Source: Oreohelix idahoensis | Taxonomy: Eukaryota; Mollusca; Gastropoda; Stylommatophora; Oreohelicidae | Length of the DNA stretch: 64,000 bases | Reading direction: 5' to 3' | NCBI GenBank assembly: GCA_024509875.1 | Contig: JAMPIV010017823.1 | Coordinates: 47,501 to 111,500 of the forward strand | In this document: positions 33,526-43,734 of the stretch, piece after piece | Numbering within the stretch: position 1 is the first letter of the stretch | Layout of the letters: every line of letters starts with the position of its first letter | Translations under genes and position numbers: made by a program | Notes under the pieces: generated by a model | Told to the model about the DNA's origin: nothing | Database searches by the model: none | What the model saw: the letters and a program-made list of their open reading frames with translations, nothing else

Positions 33526-34139
33526 GCAAGATGAAGCAATAAACAAATAGATAAAAACATAACAAATAATAACAGTTGGTACGAAGTCAGTCTATCTATC
33601 TATCTCTCTCCCTCTCTCTCTGTCTCTCGTTTTAAATTGTATTGATCTTTATTCCCACGCGTTTGCAGTGTCCTTTGTCTTCTCGTAAACTATCTATATT
33701 TCTCATTGTTATCTCCTATTTAGACCGAGGCTGACAAAGGGTAAACCCCGAAACTTCGCTTATTACCGACTCCATGCCAACGTTGATTATTATTAATATC
33801 ATTTTTATAATTAATATTTGTATTATTATTATTTTTTGTTAGCTTGACTTAGTTAATAATGTACAGTCATTTTGACATCTGGATCATCTTCAGGTGCGGA
33901 TTGATAGTGCTCGAGGCTACAAAACAAAATAAGGTCATTGATCTTCGATCACCTATTCTACATTGATTAGTGATTTTAAGTATCTAAATCCCAACTGTGG
34001 GCCCTTGGTCAGCGCCCAAAATGCCCAACTCTCAGTACGCTACTGGAAATAATAACATGTTGTACCTATTCGAGTGTGTCGTGCCTACTACTTCTAATAT
34101 AAGTGAGAATGTTCTGTTGTGTTTTAGGCTACTTAACCT
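33526..34139. other. Unassigned sequence with a CTAT/CTCT microsatellite
   Basis: A CTAT then CT/CTCT microsatellite lies at about 33,589-33,630. The remainder is AT-rich with no gene. Confidence 0.5.
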
Positions 34140-34144
34140 TCCCC

Positions 34145-34425
34145 TAATCCAACTGGCTGAGCGATTAGAGCGCTTTCCTTTCGCTGTACAGTTATCGGGT
34201 TTCGGGTTCGAAATCCGGCATCGTCACGCTCTAGTCAACCCAGCTTAAAGGGTCACATAACTCTGCTCTTGAGTAAGGGAAGGCAAAGGCAGCAAGGAAG
34301 AGATCTAGTAACCCGCCTCATTTAAAAAAAGCAGAACCTAGTACTGTGAAGTCTTTAATACCGCACTCCCCTACGATTATGCTATATGACTACCTTTTAA
34401 ATCTCTCCCCCTCCTCCCGGGGCCA
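34145..34425 (+). mobile_element. tRNA-headed SINE
   Basis: Starts near CCAACTGGCTGAGCGATTAG (box A-like) and has GGGTTCGAAATCC (box B-like) about 45 bases on. The body has AAAGGGTCACATAACTCTGC, GGGAAGGCAAAGGCAGC and the tail block CTTTAATACCGCACTCC. The same family occurs at 6011, 36,346 and 38,505. Confidence 0.8.
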
Positions 34426-34741
34426 AATTTTTATGTCTTTCTTGCTATTAAGTTTGATTTTGTCTTGGGTACTTCAGATAAGTTTAAGACGTTGCGGTAA
34501 AGAGAGCTACTAATAGCCTTAAGGATTGCAGGATTGATGATGATTGATAGGGCCATCTTTCCCGAAGCAGCAGTTGTCAGTATATCTAATAAATTCCTCA
34601 AGCCCTTCTTCCCCTGCCCGTCATGCCACCACAGGGCTTCAGGTTCAGGTCATCAATGATTGATGTTGATTGCAATTTGTCATCGCTGACTGATATTTTT
34701 TTTTCTTTTTTTTCCATAAAGTTATGTTAACATTTGTGTAA
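34426..34741. other. Unassigned sequence
   Basis: About 315 bases between the SINE and the CTT tract; a GATTGATGATG-type imperfect repetition near 34,530 and 34,655. No gene. Confidence 0.3.
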
Positions 34742-36312
34742 TGTCTTCTTCTTCTTCTTCTTCTTCTTCTTCTTCTTCTTCTTCTTCTTCTTTTCTTCTT
34801 CTTCTTCTTCTTCTTCTTCTTCTTCTTCTTCTTCTTCTTCTTCTTCTTCTTCTTCTTCTTCTTCTTCTTCTTCTTCTTCTTCTTCTTCTTCTTCTTCTTC
34901 TTCTTCTTCTTCTTCTTCTTCTTCTTCTTCTTCTTCTTCTTCTTCTTTCTTCTTCTTCTTCTTCTTCTTCTTCTTCTTCTTCTTCTTCTTCTTCTTCTTC
35001 TTCTTCTTCTTCTTCTTCTTCTTCTTCTTCTTCTTCTTCTTCTTCTTCTTCTTCTTTCTTCTTCTTCTTCTTCTTCTTCTTCTTCTTCTTCTTCTTCTTC
35101 TTCTTCTTCTTCTTCTTCTTCTTCTTCTTCTTTCTTCTTCTTCTTCTTCTTCTTCTTCTTCTTCTTCTTCTTCTTCTTCTTCTTCTTCTTCTTCTTCTTC
35201 TTCTTCTTCTTCTTCTTCTTCTTTCTTCTTCTTCTTCTTCTTCTTCTTCTTCTTCTTCTTCTTCTTCTTCTTCTTCTTCTTCTTCTTCTTCTTCTTCTTC
35301 TTCTTTTCTTCTTCTTTTCTTCTTCTTCTTCTTCTTCTTCTTCTTCTTCTTCTTCTTCTTCTTCTTCTTCTTCTTCTTCTTCTTCTTCTTCTTCTTCTTC
35401 TTCTTCTTCTTCTTCTTTTCTTCTTCTTTTCTTCTTCTTCTTCTTCTTCTTCTTCTTCTTCTTCTTCTTCTTCTTCTTCTTCTTCTTCTTCTTCTTCTTC
35501 TTCTTCTTCTTCTTCTTCTTCTTCTTCTTCTTCTTCTTCTTCTTCTTCTTCTTGTTCTTTTTCTTCTTCTTCTTCTTCTTCTTCTTCTTCTTCTTCTTCT
35601 TCTTCTTCTTCTTCTTCTTCTTCTTCTTCTTCTTCTTCTTCTTCTTCTTCTTCTTCTTCTTCTTCTTCTTCTTCTTCTTCTTCTTCTTCTTCTTCTTCTT
35701 CTTCTTCTTCTTCTTCTTCTTCTTCTTCTTCTTCTTCTTCTTCTTCTTCTTCTTCTTCTTTTCTTCTTCTTTTCTTCTTCTTCTTCTTCTTCTTCTTCTT
35801 CTTCTTCTTCTTCTTCTTCTTCTTCTTCTTCTTCTTCTTCTTCTTCTTCTTCTTCTTCTTCTTCTTCTTCTTCTTCTTTTTCTTCTTCTTCTTCTTCTTC
35901 TTCTTCTTCTTCTTCTTCTTCTTCTTCTTCTTCTTCTTCTTCTTCTTCTTCTTCTTCTTCTTCTTCTTCTTCTTCTTCTTCTTCTTCTTCTTCTTCTTCT
36001 TCTTCTTCTTCTTCTTCTTCTTCTTCTTCTTCTTTTCTTCTTCTTCTTCTTCTTCTTCTTCTTCTTCTTCTTCTTCTTCTTCTTCTTCTTTTCTTCTTCT
36101 TCTTCTTCTTCTTCTTCTTCTTCTTCTTCTTCTTCTTCTTCTTCTTCTTCTTCTTCTTCTTCTTCTTCTTCTTCTTCTTCTTCTTCTTCTTCTTCTTCTT
36201 CTTCTTCTTCTTCTTCTTCTTCTTCTTCTTCTTCTTCTTCTTCTTCTTCTTCTTCTTCTTCTTCTTCTTCTTCTTCTTCTTCTTCTTCTTCTTCTTCTTC
36301 TTCTTCTTCTTC
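34742..36312. repeat. Very long CTT/GAA trinucleotide tract (about 1.57 kb)
   Basis: About 520 CTT repeats with interruptions (extra T at about 34,790, 34,946, 35,054, 35,130, 35,221, 35,305-35,320, 35,415-35,430, 35,760-35,770, 35,877, 36,035, 36,088) and one GTT near 35,553. One strand is pure pyrimidine and the other pure purine over hundreds of bases. Open frames in all phases on both strands are artefacts. Confidence 0.99.
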
Positions 36313-36345
36313 CATTCTCCAATAACCACATCTATCCCTCTTATC

Positions 36346-36395
36346 TCTGCACTTTGAGTTAGGAAAAGAAAAGGCAGCAAGGAAAGGAACTGATC

Positions 36396-36435
<40 letters not shown>

Positions 36436-36530
36436 ACCTCTCGATGCTGGACCTAGTATGGTGATGTCTCTAACACTTCACTCCATTAAAAAGGCAGTAT
36501 CTGCTATGGGACTACCTTGACCTTTTGTAT
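36346..36530 (+). mobile_element. SINE body and tail fragment, split by a C tract
   Basis: AAAGGCAGCAAGGAAAGGAA and the tail CTCTAACACTTCACTCC...GGCAGTATCTGCTATGGGAC match the SINE at 34,145. A run of about 39 C (36,397-36,435) sits inside. The head is missing; the CTT tract abuts the truncated 5' side. Confidence 0.65.
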
Positions 36531-36544
36531 CTGTCTTATAAAGC

Positions 36545-36775
36545 TGGAAGTCCGTCTCAGGCTTCTCTCATCACCAAACAGTTTCTCCCTCAACAACTGG
36601 GTTGGAGAAGGCTACGCTGTCATTATGCTCCTCTCATGGAGCCGACAGTCTTGGAGGGCGTGTTTTACAGTTTGTTTGTCCTCCCCACATGGATACATCT
36701 GTCTGTCCGATTTTCAGTTTCTTGAACGGATGATATTGAGTCTGCAATGGCCCATTCTTAGTCTGAAAATGATCA
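36545..36775 (-). mobile_element. LINE C-terminal fragment (Jockey/CR1-like)
   Basis: On the minus strand a frame near 36,715-36,630 reads CGEDKQTVKHALQDC, the C.CG...T..HAL..C block of a Jockey/CR1-type C-terminus; frames shift on either side. It lies next to the 18-bp array on its N-terminal side. Confidence 0.6.
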
Positions 36776-36784
36776 CTTGTTATC

Positions 36785-37905
36785 TTAGCAGTCATTATCA
36801 TCTTTACAGTCATTGTCATCTTCACGGTCATTGTCATCTTCACAGTCATTGTGATCTTCACAGTCATTATCATCTTCACAATCATTGCCATCTTCACAGT
36901 CATTGCCATCTTCACAGTCATTGTCATCTTCACAGTCATTGTCATCTTTACAGCCATTTTCACAGTCATTGTCATCTTCACAGTCATTGTCATCTTTACA
37001 GTCATTGTCATCTTCACAGTCATTGTCATCTTCGCAGTCATTGTCATCTTCACAATTATTGTCATCTTCGTAGTCATTGTCATCTTCACAGTCATTGTCA
37101 TCTTCACAATCATTGTCATCTTCGCAGTCATTGTCATCTTTGCAGTCATTTTCATCATCACAGTCATTGTCATCTTTACAGTCATTGTCATCTTTACAGT
37201 CATTGTCTTCTTCACAGTCATTGTTATCTTCGCAGTCATTGTCATCTTTGCAGTCATTGTCATCTTTACCATCATTGTCATCTTTACAGTCATTGTCATC
37301 TTTACGGTCATTGTCATCTTTACAGTCATTGTCATCTTCACAGCCATTGTCAACTTCACAGTCATTGTCATCTACAGTCATTGTGATCTTCACAGTCATT
37401 GTCATCTTCACAGTCATTGTCATCTTCGCAGTCATTGTCATCTTTGCAGTCATTGTCATCTTTACAGTCATTGCCATCTTTACAGTCATTGTCATCTTTA
37501 TGGTCGTTGTCATCTTTACAGTCATTGTCATCTTCACAGTCATTGTCAACTTCACAGTCATTGTCATCTACACAATCATTGTCATCTTCACAGTCATTGT
37601 CATCTTTGCAGTCATTGTCATCTACACAGTCATTGTCATCGTTACAGTCGTTGTCATCTTCACAGTCATTGTCATTGTTACAGTCATTGTCATCTTCACA
37701 GTCATTGTCATCTTGACAGTCATTGTCATATTCAGTCATTGTCATCATCACAGTCATTGTCATCTTTGCAGTCATTGTCATCTTTGCAGTCATGGTCATC
37801 GTTAGTCATTGTCATCATTACAGTCATTGTCATCTTCACAGTCATTGTCATCTTCACAGTCATTATAATCTTCACAGTCATTGTCATCTTCGCAGTCATT
37901 TATTT
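36785..37905. repeat. 18-bp tandem repeat, about 62 units
   Basis: Unit GTCATTGTCATCTTCACA with variants (CTTTACA, CTTCGCA, CTTTGCA). Because 18 is a multiple of three, several frames stay open on both strands (giving SHCHLH-, SSSQSL- and EDDNDC-like repeats), but they have no start context and break at the few 15-bp or 12-bp units. Not called as a gene. Confidence 0.97.
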
Positions 37906-38300
37906 TTCTTTTCTCTCCCTACAGTGCATGAGGCCACTATTGTAATTTCCCCCCTTGTAGGAAACTGACACCAAAGGTTTCGTGGGCTCTTGCAGCGTTG
38001 ATTTATGTTGTAGTGTTTGACATGATGAGGTTATCAGCCCCATGCATAAACGCATATAAGTCGCCTTCTACGACATGCTTGCAGGAAGCGGCAGTTATAT
38101 TCTTTATTTGTCTCTTCAGTTTCCTCAGGGAACTACAGGGGGAGGGGAGGGGGCGCGTAGGCCTTCCACACGTTTATTATAAACGTTCTTGGCGTGTACC
38201 ATCCTTTCAGGGGCTTTACTTGTGTTGTTTTTCCTTTGTTAAGTCAATCTCATATTCCCTTCTCCACATTTTTTTTAGTCTCCCCGTGTTTCTCTTAAGC
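37906..38300. repeat. Dispersed repeat, copy D
   Basis: Segment 38,055-38,250 matches 32,330-32,490 (copy C). It differs by a G-rich insertion near 38,140-38,155. It is followed by sequence with TTCGCTTGGCAGAGTGGTTA, which is box A-like. No gene. Confidence 0.6.
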
Positions 38301-38504
38301 ATTCGCTTGGCAGAGTGGTTAAATGAATGATACACAAATAAACATGTATGTTGCAGGTACTCGCAAGAAATAGTGAAGCAGAATAGACAACAGGAAACAG
38401 TAGGCTCACCGGGGGACTCGAACCTAGGATTATCTGAACTGCAACATCGCATCGCTACGAGATAGAATCGTGACTAACCATCCTGCCAACTAGGCACCAC
38501 AAAA
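38300..38504 (-). mobile_element. tRNA-headed SINE
   Basis: The minus strand starts GTGGTGCCTAGTTGGCAGGA (box A-like) and has AGGTTCGAGTCCCCC (box B-like). It abuts the next SINE head to head at about 38,504. Limits at the tail end are uncertain. Confidence 0.7.
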
Positions 38505-38765
38505 AATAGTGATTAGACCGATTGCCTCTCGCAGCAAAATTACTGGGTTTGAAATCGGGTATCGTCACTCTTCAGTCTAGGTAGCTGTAAATTAGTACCT
38601 GTCTGTGCTGTTGAATTAAGAAGATAAAGGCAGCGAGGAAAGGAAATAGTTATCCTCATCCTGGACATAATATAATGAAGTCTCTAACACTTCATTCTCC
38701 TGCGGCATTATTTGCTATGTGACTATCCTTACCTCTTGTTTGTTTCTCTTACCTGTCATCAACGT
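38505..38765 (+). mobile_element. SINE, head partly degenerate
   Basis: Has TGGGTTTGAAATCGGG (decayed box B), CAGCTGTAAATTAGTACCT-like sequence (38,586-38,605, GTAGCTGTAAATTAGTACCT), AAAGGCAGCGAGGAAAGG and the tail GTCTCTAACACTTCATTCTC...GGCATTATTTGCTATG. Same family as 34,145. Confidence 0.7.
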
Positions 38766-39187
38766 TACCATTATCACCATCATGTCTAATGTCATCAACT
38801 ATTTTGTCAATCCTCTCTCTTCCACAGGAATCGAATGTGATTTGACCCATCATCTGACGATCGTATCTCTACTTGCACAAAGCTCAGGGTGAAATTTATC
38901 AAAACTGGCCAGGTAGCTCGCAAAACTTAATCTGAAACGTGCGAGTAATATTCAAAGACAGACATCAAGAACGAATAATTTATTTGACCACATTTTGCAC
39001 TCCTGGCATCAACATATTAACTAAATCCAGAACGAAGGGCCTATTTCTTTAGCAAGTGGCTATTTAAACACCAGCCTGACTTGCCTTAAGTGTGATATCT
39101 GTGATATATCTGACACTAAAGAGACTGCCTTGACATTACGGTAGATCACCTTCTCCAGGATAAGTTGTTAAACAATAGTCTGCAGCT
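38766..39187. other. Non-coding sequence upstream of the ESRP-like exon
   Basis: No repeat recognised. It could include promoter and 5' untranslated sequence of the exon at 39,287, but no TATA box or other element stands out. Confidence 0.3.
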
Positions 39188-39286
39188 TTGAATCCTTGTT
39201 TTGGTCACGTCTGCTGTGAGGATATTAACGACGGCAGGTTTAGAAAGGCAGAAAAACAGTTCCAAATACGACAGAGGCGGCGTCCA

Positions 39287-39415
39287 ATGGCTGCCCTGCC
39301 ACACATCGTGTCGTTCTATGTGAGCACAGCTGGCAAGAACGGAGACGACCTGGGGTCTGATGAGGAGCAGATCGTTCAGATTGTGTACCTACTTTACGAC
39401 CAGAACAACAACAGG
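39287..39415 (+). CDS. Probable first coding exon of an ESRP/Fusilli-like splicing regulator
   Basis: Forty-three codons from the first in-frame ATG (context CCAATGG) end at AGG followed by the splice donor GTGAGT (39,416-39,421), giving a phase-0 junction. The frame stays open upstream to 39,188 without an earlier ATG. Residues 14-25 read TAGKNGDDLGSD, followed by EEQI and a hydrophobic stretch, then YDQNNNR. From memory this fits the N-terminus of vertebrate ESRP1/2 and Drosophila Fusilli (TAG-x2-G-x2-LGSDE-x2-I, then D-x-x-N), the exonuclease-fold-like domain before three RRMs. Those proteins control epithelial alternative splicing in the nucleus. It is the only segment of the window that looks like a host gene. 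No second exon was found to the right end, so intron 1 would exceed 24 kb. The assignment rests on about 40 residues. Confidence 0.6.
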
Positions 39416-39539
39416 GTGAGTACACGAGATGTGTTTGTAGTCTTTGTCTGTACAGTTCGGTGGTAGATATCTCGGTTTAAGGAAAGATCAGTTATCATCT
39501 TCGGATGATATGAAATACGGTGGGACGTCTGATTAAGAC
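39416..39539. other. Start of putative intron
   Basis: Follows the GTGAGT donor; no other feature. Confidence 0.4.
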
Positions 39540-39865
39540 GGAGTAAAAAGCGGTTTAGGAATCCTAACCCTAACCATAATCCTAACCCTAACGACACTGG
39601 TGACTTAATTATATGACTCCGATGAACACAGCCCACTGTTCTTCATTTCAACCACCTTCTTCACATTGAAGGTCGGCCACATTAACTCTGCAACGGCTTC
39701 TGTTTCTTGTTTTGTTAGTACACTCAGACTCTTTCCGGTTGAATTGAACAACAGTGGGACGTGTTCTTCGACATCATCCAAATAAGTTGCCCACATTAAG
39801 GTTAGGATAACGGTTAGGGTTAGGAATCCTAAGCCTAACCATAATGATAACCGCTTTTGAGTCGT
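39540..39865. mobile_element. Fold-back element with telomere-like motifs
   Basis: The two halves are imperfect inverted copies. Left arm landmarks, in order: AATCCTAACCCTAACCATAA (39,560) and CCCACTGTTCTTCATTTCAA (39,632). The right arm read inverted gives TTCCTAACCCTAACCGTTAT and CCCACTGTTGTTCAATTCAA in the same order. Arms are about 120-140 bp with a loop near 39,690. The outer ends share AAAAGCGGTT. Two to three CCCTAA units on each arm point in opposite directions. The structure resembles a fold-back MITE; no TSD was established. Confidence 0.65.
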
Positions 39866-40025
39866 CTCTGAATTTTTTTAAAGGCCGTATCGAACAGACG
39901 GCTTACTATTCTTTCATTTCAACCTTTCTTTACTATTAGTAAAATCTTACTACAATGAATGGGCTTGATGGAGTGATACTAGTTTCCTAATGTCTGGTAT
40001 GAAGTCATTTAGCAGGCGTCATGAC

Positions 40026-40597
40026 CAGGGTTGTGGAGTCAGCCATAAAATTCTCCGACTCCGAGTTATATTTATAAGTATGGTATATGTGAATAAATGA
40101 ATTCGTGGCTTTCGTAGACAACATTTTAAATTATTCATTCATTCATTCATACAGTAATACAAAATAACAAATCACCCACACCTGCACACAAACGACTGCT
40201 TTGCTAAACACCATGAGGCAAAATATTTTCATTTTAACAATGACGGTAAAACTGACAGTGTATATACGAGTAGTTTATTTTCATTTCCTGTGTGCTTTTT
40301 CTAAATGTACCAACAAATTTCCAATTGTGATAAAAACTTTATTTATGATCAGAAGCAATTGAAATTTTCCTACATTGTGTAAAAATGGATGTACTTTAGC
40401 GTGAAAGTGGTTTTAGGAATTCTACTACTTTAAAATGTTATTTCAAAATTGTTTAAGCCCCTCCCTAGCATAGATCAATCGTGGACCTGCCTTTACTTCA
40501 AGTCTCGTAAAATTCGGAGTCGCAGTAGGGACATTTTTTACTGACTTCGACTCCACTAAAACATGACCGACTCCACGACTCTGACTCCACAGCACTG
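40026..40597. mobile_element. Non-autonomous hAT-type MITE with perfect 8-bp TSD, copy 1
   Basis: Ends CAGGGTTGTGGAGTC and, inverted, CAGTGCTGTGGAGTC (13 of 15 match). GTCATGAC flanks it exactly on both sides (40,018-40,025 and 40,598-40,605) and fits the hAT pattern nTnnnnAn. 572 bp, no coding. Sub-terminal CGACTCC repeats occur at both ends. Copy 2 at 61,771 lies in the opposite internal orientation (shared CGTGGCTTTCGTAGA-like block and a CATT repeat). Confidence 0.88.
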
Positions 40598-40605
40598 GTC
40601 ATGAC

Positions 40606-41489
40606 ATCAGTAATGTTTTTTTTTTAACTTATGACTGGTCGTGACGTATTTAAAACTCGTCTTTCTGAATACACCACTAACAGCCGGTATACGCGGCAGA
40701 CTGAAGATTGAAGAGGTATGGGCAGAGCTGTAGGAACTGTCCTATTCAGGGTTTAATCATGCTAGCAGATAGATACAGTTAGTTCTTTTCAGGACTTACT
40801 ATCTATCAACACTGTACATCGGTTAACACAGTTCACACATTTTCGAATGGCAAACTGCGCTGTAGTATAACCAACGGACTTAAGTCTAGGTTCAAAGAAA
40901 CGTGCCTCGTCACAAGAAGGCAAAACCCGCATGGACAAAAATATGTGACCATCCATGCTTTTTTTTTTTTTTTTTCATTGCCACCACTCGTTCAACAAAC
41001 ACAACTTCCTTAACGTCAGCTACCACTTCACCATCCCTCTTGCTAAATCTTGTCAACCGTGCTTGAAGGGGGATCAACATTATTTGCCTTCTCTTTCAAC
41101 AACGGGCTGTCTGTTCCACCACGCGGAGGTCTTGTTTGATCATCTCACTCATCTGTCATCCAGGTCGCGACACGAGCCGTCGTTCGAAGAGGGTAATGGC
41201 TTAAGAAGAACTTCGTAGGGATAACTGGCAGATTTGATGGCTGAGAAAAGTATTGGATAACGACAGCGAGGAGAAAGATTTATTGACAGAAATAGATAAG
41301 TGTGGTGAGAGTTTCGTCACCATCAATTTTTTTTTCCTTATGGAGCCTCCATTTCAGCTGGTTCCGTAGTAGAAATCCTGTACCAAAGAAGTCACGTGCT
41401 ATTGCAGCTTTGGGTTCAGTAGCAATTTGTTTTTCATGACGAGGTTTCCAACCCCATCCACAACCTCATGTAGATAACCTCAGCTATGT
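40606..41489. other. Unassigned sequence
   Basis: Contains a T run (40,960-40,976). The 87-codon frame after it has no known domain. A block around 40,860-40,930 (ACTTAAGTCTAGGTTCAAAG) resembles, inverted or direct, sequence near 30,925, suggesting an old repeat. No gene. Confidence 0.3.
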
Positions 41490-41660
41490 ATCTACCCCTA
41501 TGAAACTGTTGTCCACCCACTTCTTCGAATGCCCAGCTCTCAATGATATTAGGAATATGCTCCTTCCTCCGAGGTCAGATAAGTGGAACACCTTATATGG
41601 AGCGAAAGAACAACCTGAGAACGCATGCAGATACCACTACATGGCATTTGGCTGAAGGGG
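41490..41660 (+). mobile_element. LINE C-terminal fragment (Jockey/CR1-like)
   Basis: The plus strand reads STHFFECPALNDIRNMLLPP, then a DKWNTLYG segment and MAFG, ending at a TGA. This is the usual C-terminal end (H.F..CP.....R..LLP....N.LYG) of such LINEs. Only this tail remains. Confidence 0.65.
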
Positions 41661-42439
41661 GAAAGCACAAACGCCACTGGAACAATAACAACGACTGAGG
41701 GAGCAGTACCTGTTCGTTCTTTGTCTCCTTAGAGACCCCCCGGGAACCACACTGGCCCTGGTTAAAGTGTAGCATAGACAAATATATTGGAACAAGAAAG
41801 TTAAACTTACAAAAAGCATGGGTGTGGATATGGCATGAGATTGAATAGCATTGACAAGAGATATCGCGGCACATGAAAGAGAAGATCTGTGCAAACCTTG
41901 ATTAATCCCATCCCATCCCATCTAACATAATTACCGATGTATGTTACGTCGGTCGGTCTCACTCAAAATAGTAACTCGCGCCAGAAAAAAAAGTGCGCAA
42001 CGCACGGTGTGCAACTTGCGCGGCGTGGGTGTTATATAAAACAAATACTTTCGTTTTTGTTTTTTGTTTTTTTTATTCTTTCACGAAATTAGTAGCGCTC
42101 GACAAAGAAAAAGTGCGTACAAATTGGTGTGCATGAGCCAATAACATACCAAAGTGCATAATTCTCGCCGTGTGTACGTTGGTCACAGCTGAGGAATGCA
42201 ACCGTGTTGAAAAATTGTATTGTTTCCATTATATATACTCTCCCGAAAATAGTTACGATCAACAAAGAAAAGCGTTCAAATGACGGTGTTCATGAACAGC
42301 TTGATTACACTGTGTAATGGAAAGAAACCAAAAACTCTCTAAGAATGTACTTCTATCTGCTCATCTGGGAACGGAAACAGCACACTATAATTAAAAACCC
42401 GTCAAGTGTGACTGGTTATAGCTAGTTATATACTATTTT
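41661..42439. other. Unassigned sequence
   Basis: No gene. A pair of similar blocks (about 41,985-42,030 and 42,110-42,165, sharing AAAGTGCG and GGTGTGCA) suggests an old internal duplication. Confidence 0.3.
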
Positions 42440-42660
42440 ACTTGAAAGATTATTGTTTTTGTTCTCCGTAGTTAACTAATTTACATTCGACTACATTCTT
42501 TCTTTTCAGTAGTACAAAAAGTAATTGGGAGAAAAAAGGGGGGTTAAGAGATTTGTGAGGTCACATAAGAGGGTGGGGTCTAGGATTTTGTGACAAAATG
42601 TGACAATGGGGGGGGGGGGGGGGAAATTAAAATGACAAACATTGCGTGACGTCATATGCG
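42440..42660. repeat. MITE-like dispersed repeat, copy 1
   Basis: Matches 63,490-63,690: TTACTTGAAAGATT, GTTAACTAATTTACATTCGA, CTTCTTTTCAGTAG-like and GGGGTCTAGGATTTTGTGAC. A G run (42,607-42,624) and GTGACGTCATA-type motifs occur in both. G-rich short MITE character, but limits and superfamily unknown. Confidence 0.65.
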
Positions 42661-42845
42661 GACTGACCCCATTGTATATTGTAAAAAGAAATATATAGAT
42701 ATTTGGTAGAATGCAACATTGAATACCGTTGAACACGAGAAACATTTGAAACTTGAGAGTAGCATAGATTGGTTTGAATGTAGTACAATTTGTTTTAACT
42801 CATGAGAGGAGAAAGATACCTTTTAAAACATGCAAAGTAATGATA

Positions 42846-43731
42846 GAGTGCAATCAATCAATCAATCAACACCCTTTAGCTATACATAGGCCTTCAACTA
42901 ACACATGCCAAGTCCTCCTGTCGCGTTCCACCAGCTCAAGCTCTTTCCATTGTATTCCTCGTCATTTAAATTTATGTCTCCAAGTCTCTTTCCATGTTTG
43001 TCAGTCTACCCCAGCCTGTCTTTTCCTGTGAATTCCAGAACAAGGACTTCTTTATAATGCTGCCAACATGTTTCCTCAGTGTGGGTCTTATCCATCGCCA
43101 GCGCTTTCTTCTCATCTCTTGTTCCACTGGCACGTGTCTGGTTCTTGTCATCAGTTCCACATTGGTGACCTTTTCATACCATTTCAATCCTTCTGATCTA
43201 CGCAAGCAATCATTTATAAAAGTCTAGTTTTTTTCTCCATACAATAGGACTGACATGAAATTTGAGTTGAAGATTGTTATTTTTGTGTTGGACTTGAATT
43301 TTCTTGACCTTCTAGTATTTCCCAATGCAATGAAAGCTCCTCTTGCTTTTTGTATTTTTATTTTGATGTCGTTGTCTGTCCCTCCAACTTTGTTTATATT
43401 GCTGCCAAGATATGTGTAAAATTCCACATCTTGTAGTGGTGTTTCTTCAAGTTCAACCCTGTTATCATTTATTGCATTTATTCTCATTATATTTATCTTT
43501 TCCTTGTGTTAAAAAAAACCCCCACTTGCTGTGACCTCTCATCGAGTATTTTCATGTTATCTTCCATCTGATTAAGGTTAAGGAACAGAAGAGCCAAATC
43601 ATCTGCAAAATCTAGATCATCAAGCTGTTTAGTCTCATTCCACCGGATTCCATTTCTGGTGTGTGACGTGTAATGTTTTCATAACCCAATCTATTGCTAG
43701 TAAGAAAATAAATGGAGACAAGAGGCATCAC
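42846..43731 (-). mobile_element. 5'-truncated, degenerate copy of the RTE-like LINE
   Basis: The minus strand matches the element at 25,692-28,926 from about 28,017 to its end: decayed RT with an LDFADDLALLF-like region near 43,590, YTYLGSNINKVGGTD (43,424-43,380), then GLKWYEKVTNVELMTRTRHV and RWRWIRPTLRKH (43,190-43,095). It ends in an ATTG-type tail (42,851-42,870). Several frameshifts. The 5' truncation point lies at the left edge of repeat copy B. Confidence 0.85.
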
Positions 43732-43734
43732 AGT

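Noticed and set aside
34645..36437. Open frames of 530-570 codons in all phases of the CTT/GAA tract
   Set aside because: They are translations of a trinucleotide repeat with no stop possible; no start context or flanking exon.
36517..37968. His/Cys-rich, Ser/Gln-rich and Asp-rich repeat proteins from the 18-bp array
   Set aside because: The period is a multiple of three, so several frames stay open at once; they conflict with one another and lack signals.
39605..39796. 63-codon minus-strand frame
   Set aside because: Lies within the loop and arms of the fold-back element; no conserved features.
39560..39850. Chromosome-end telomere
   Set aside because: Only two to three CCCTAA units per arm, in opposite orientations within unique sequence; not a telomere tract.
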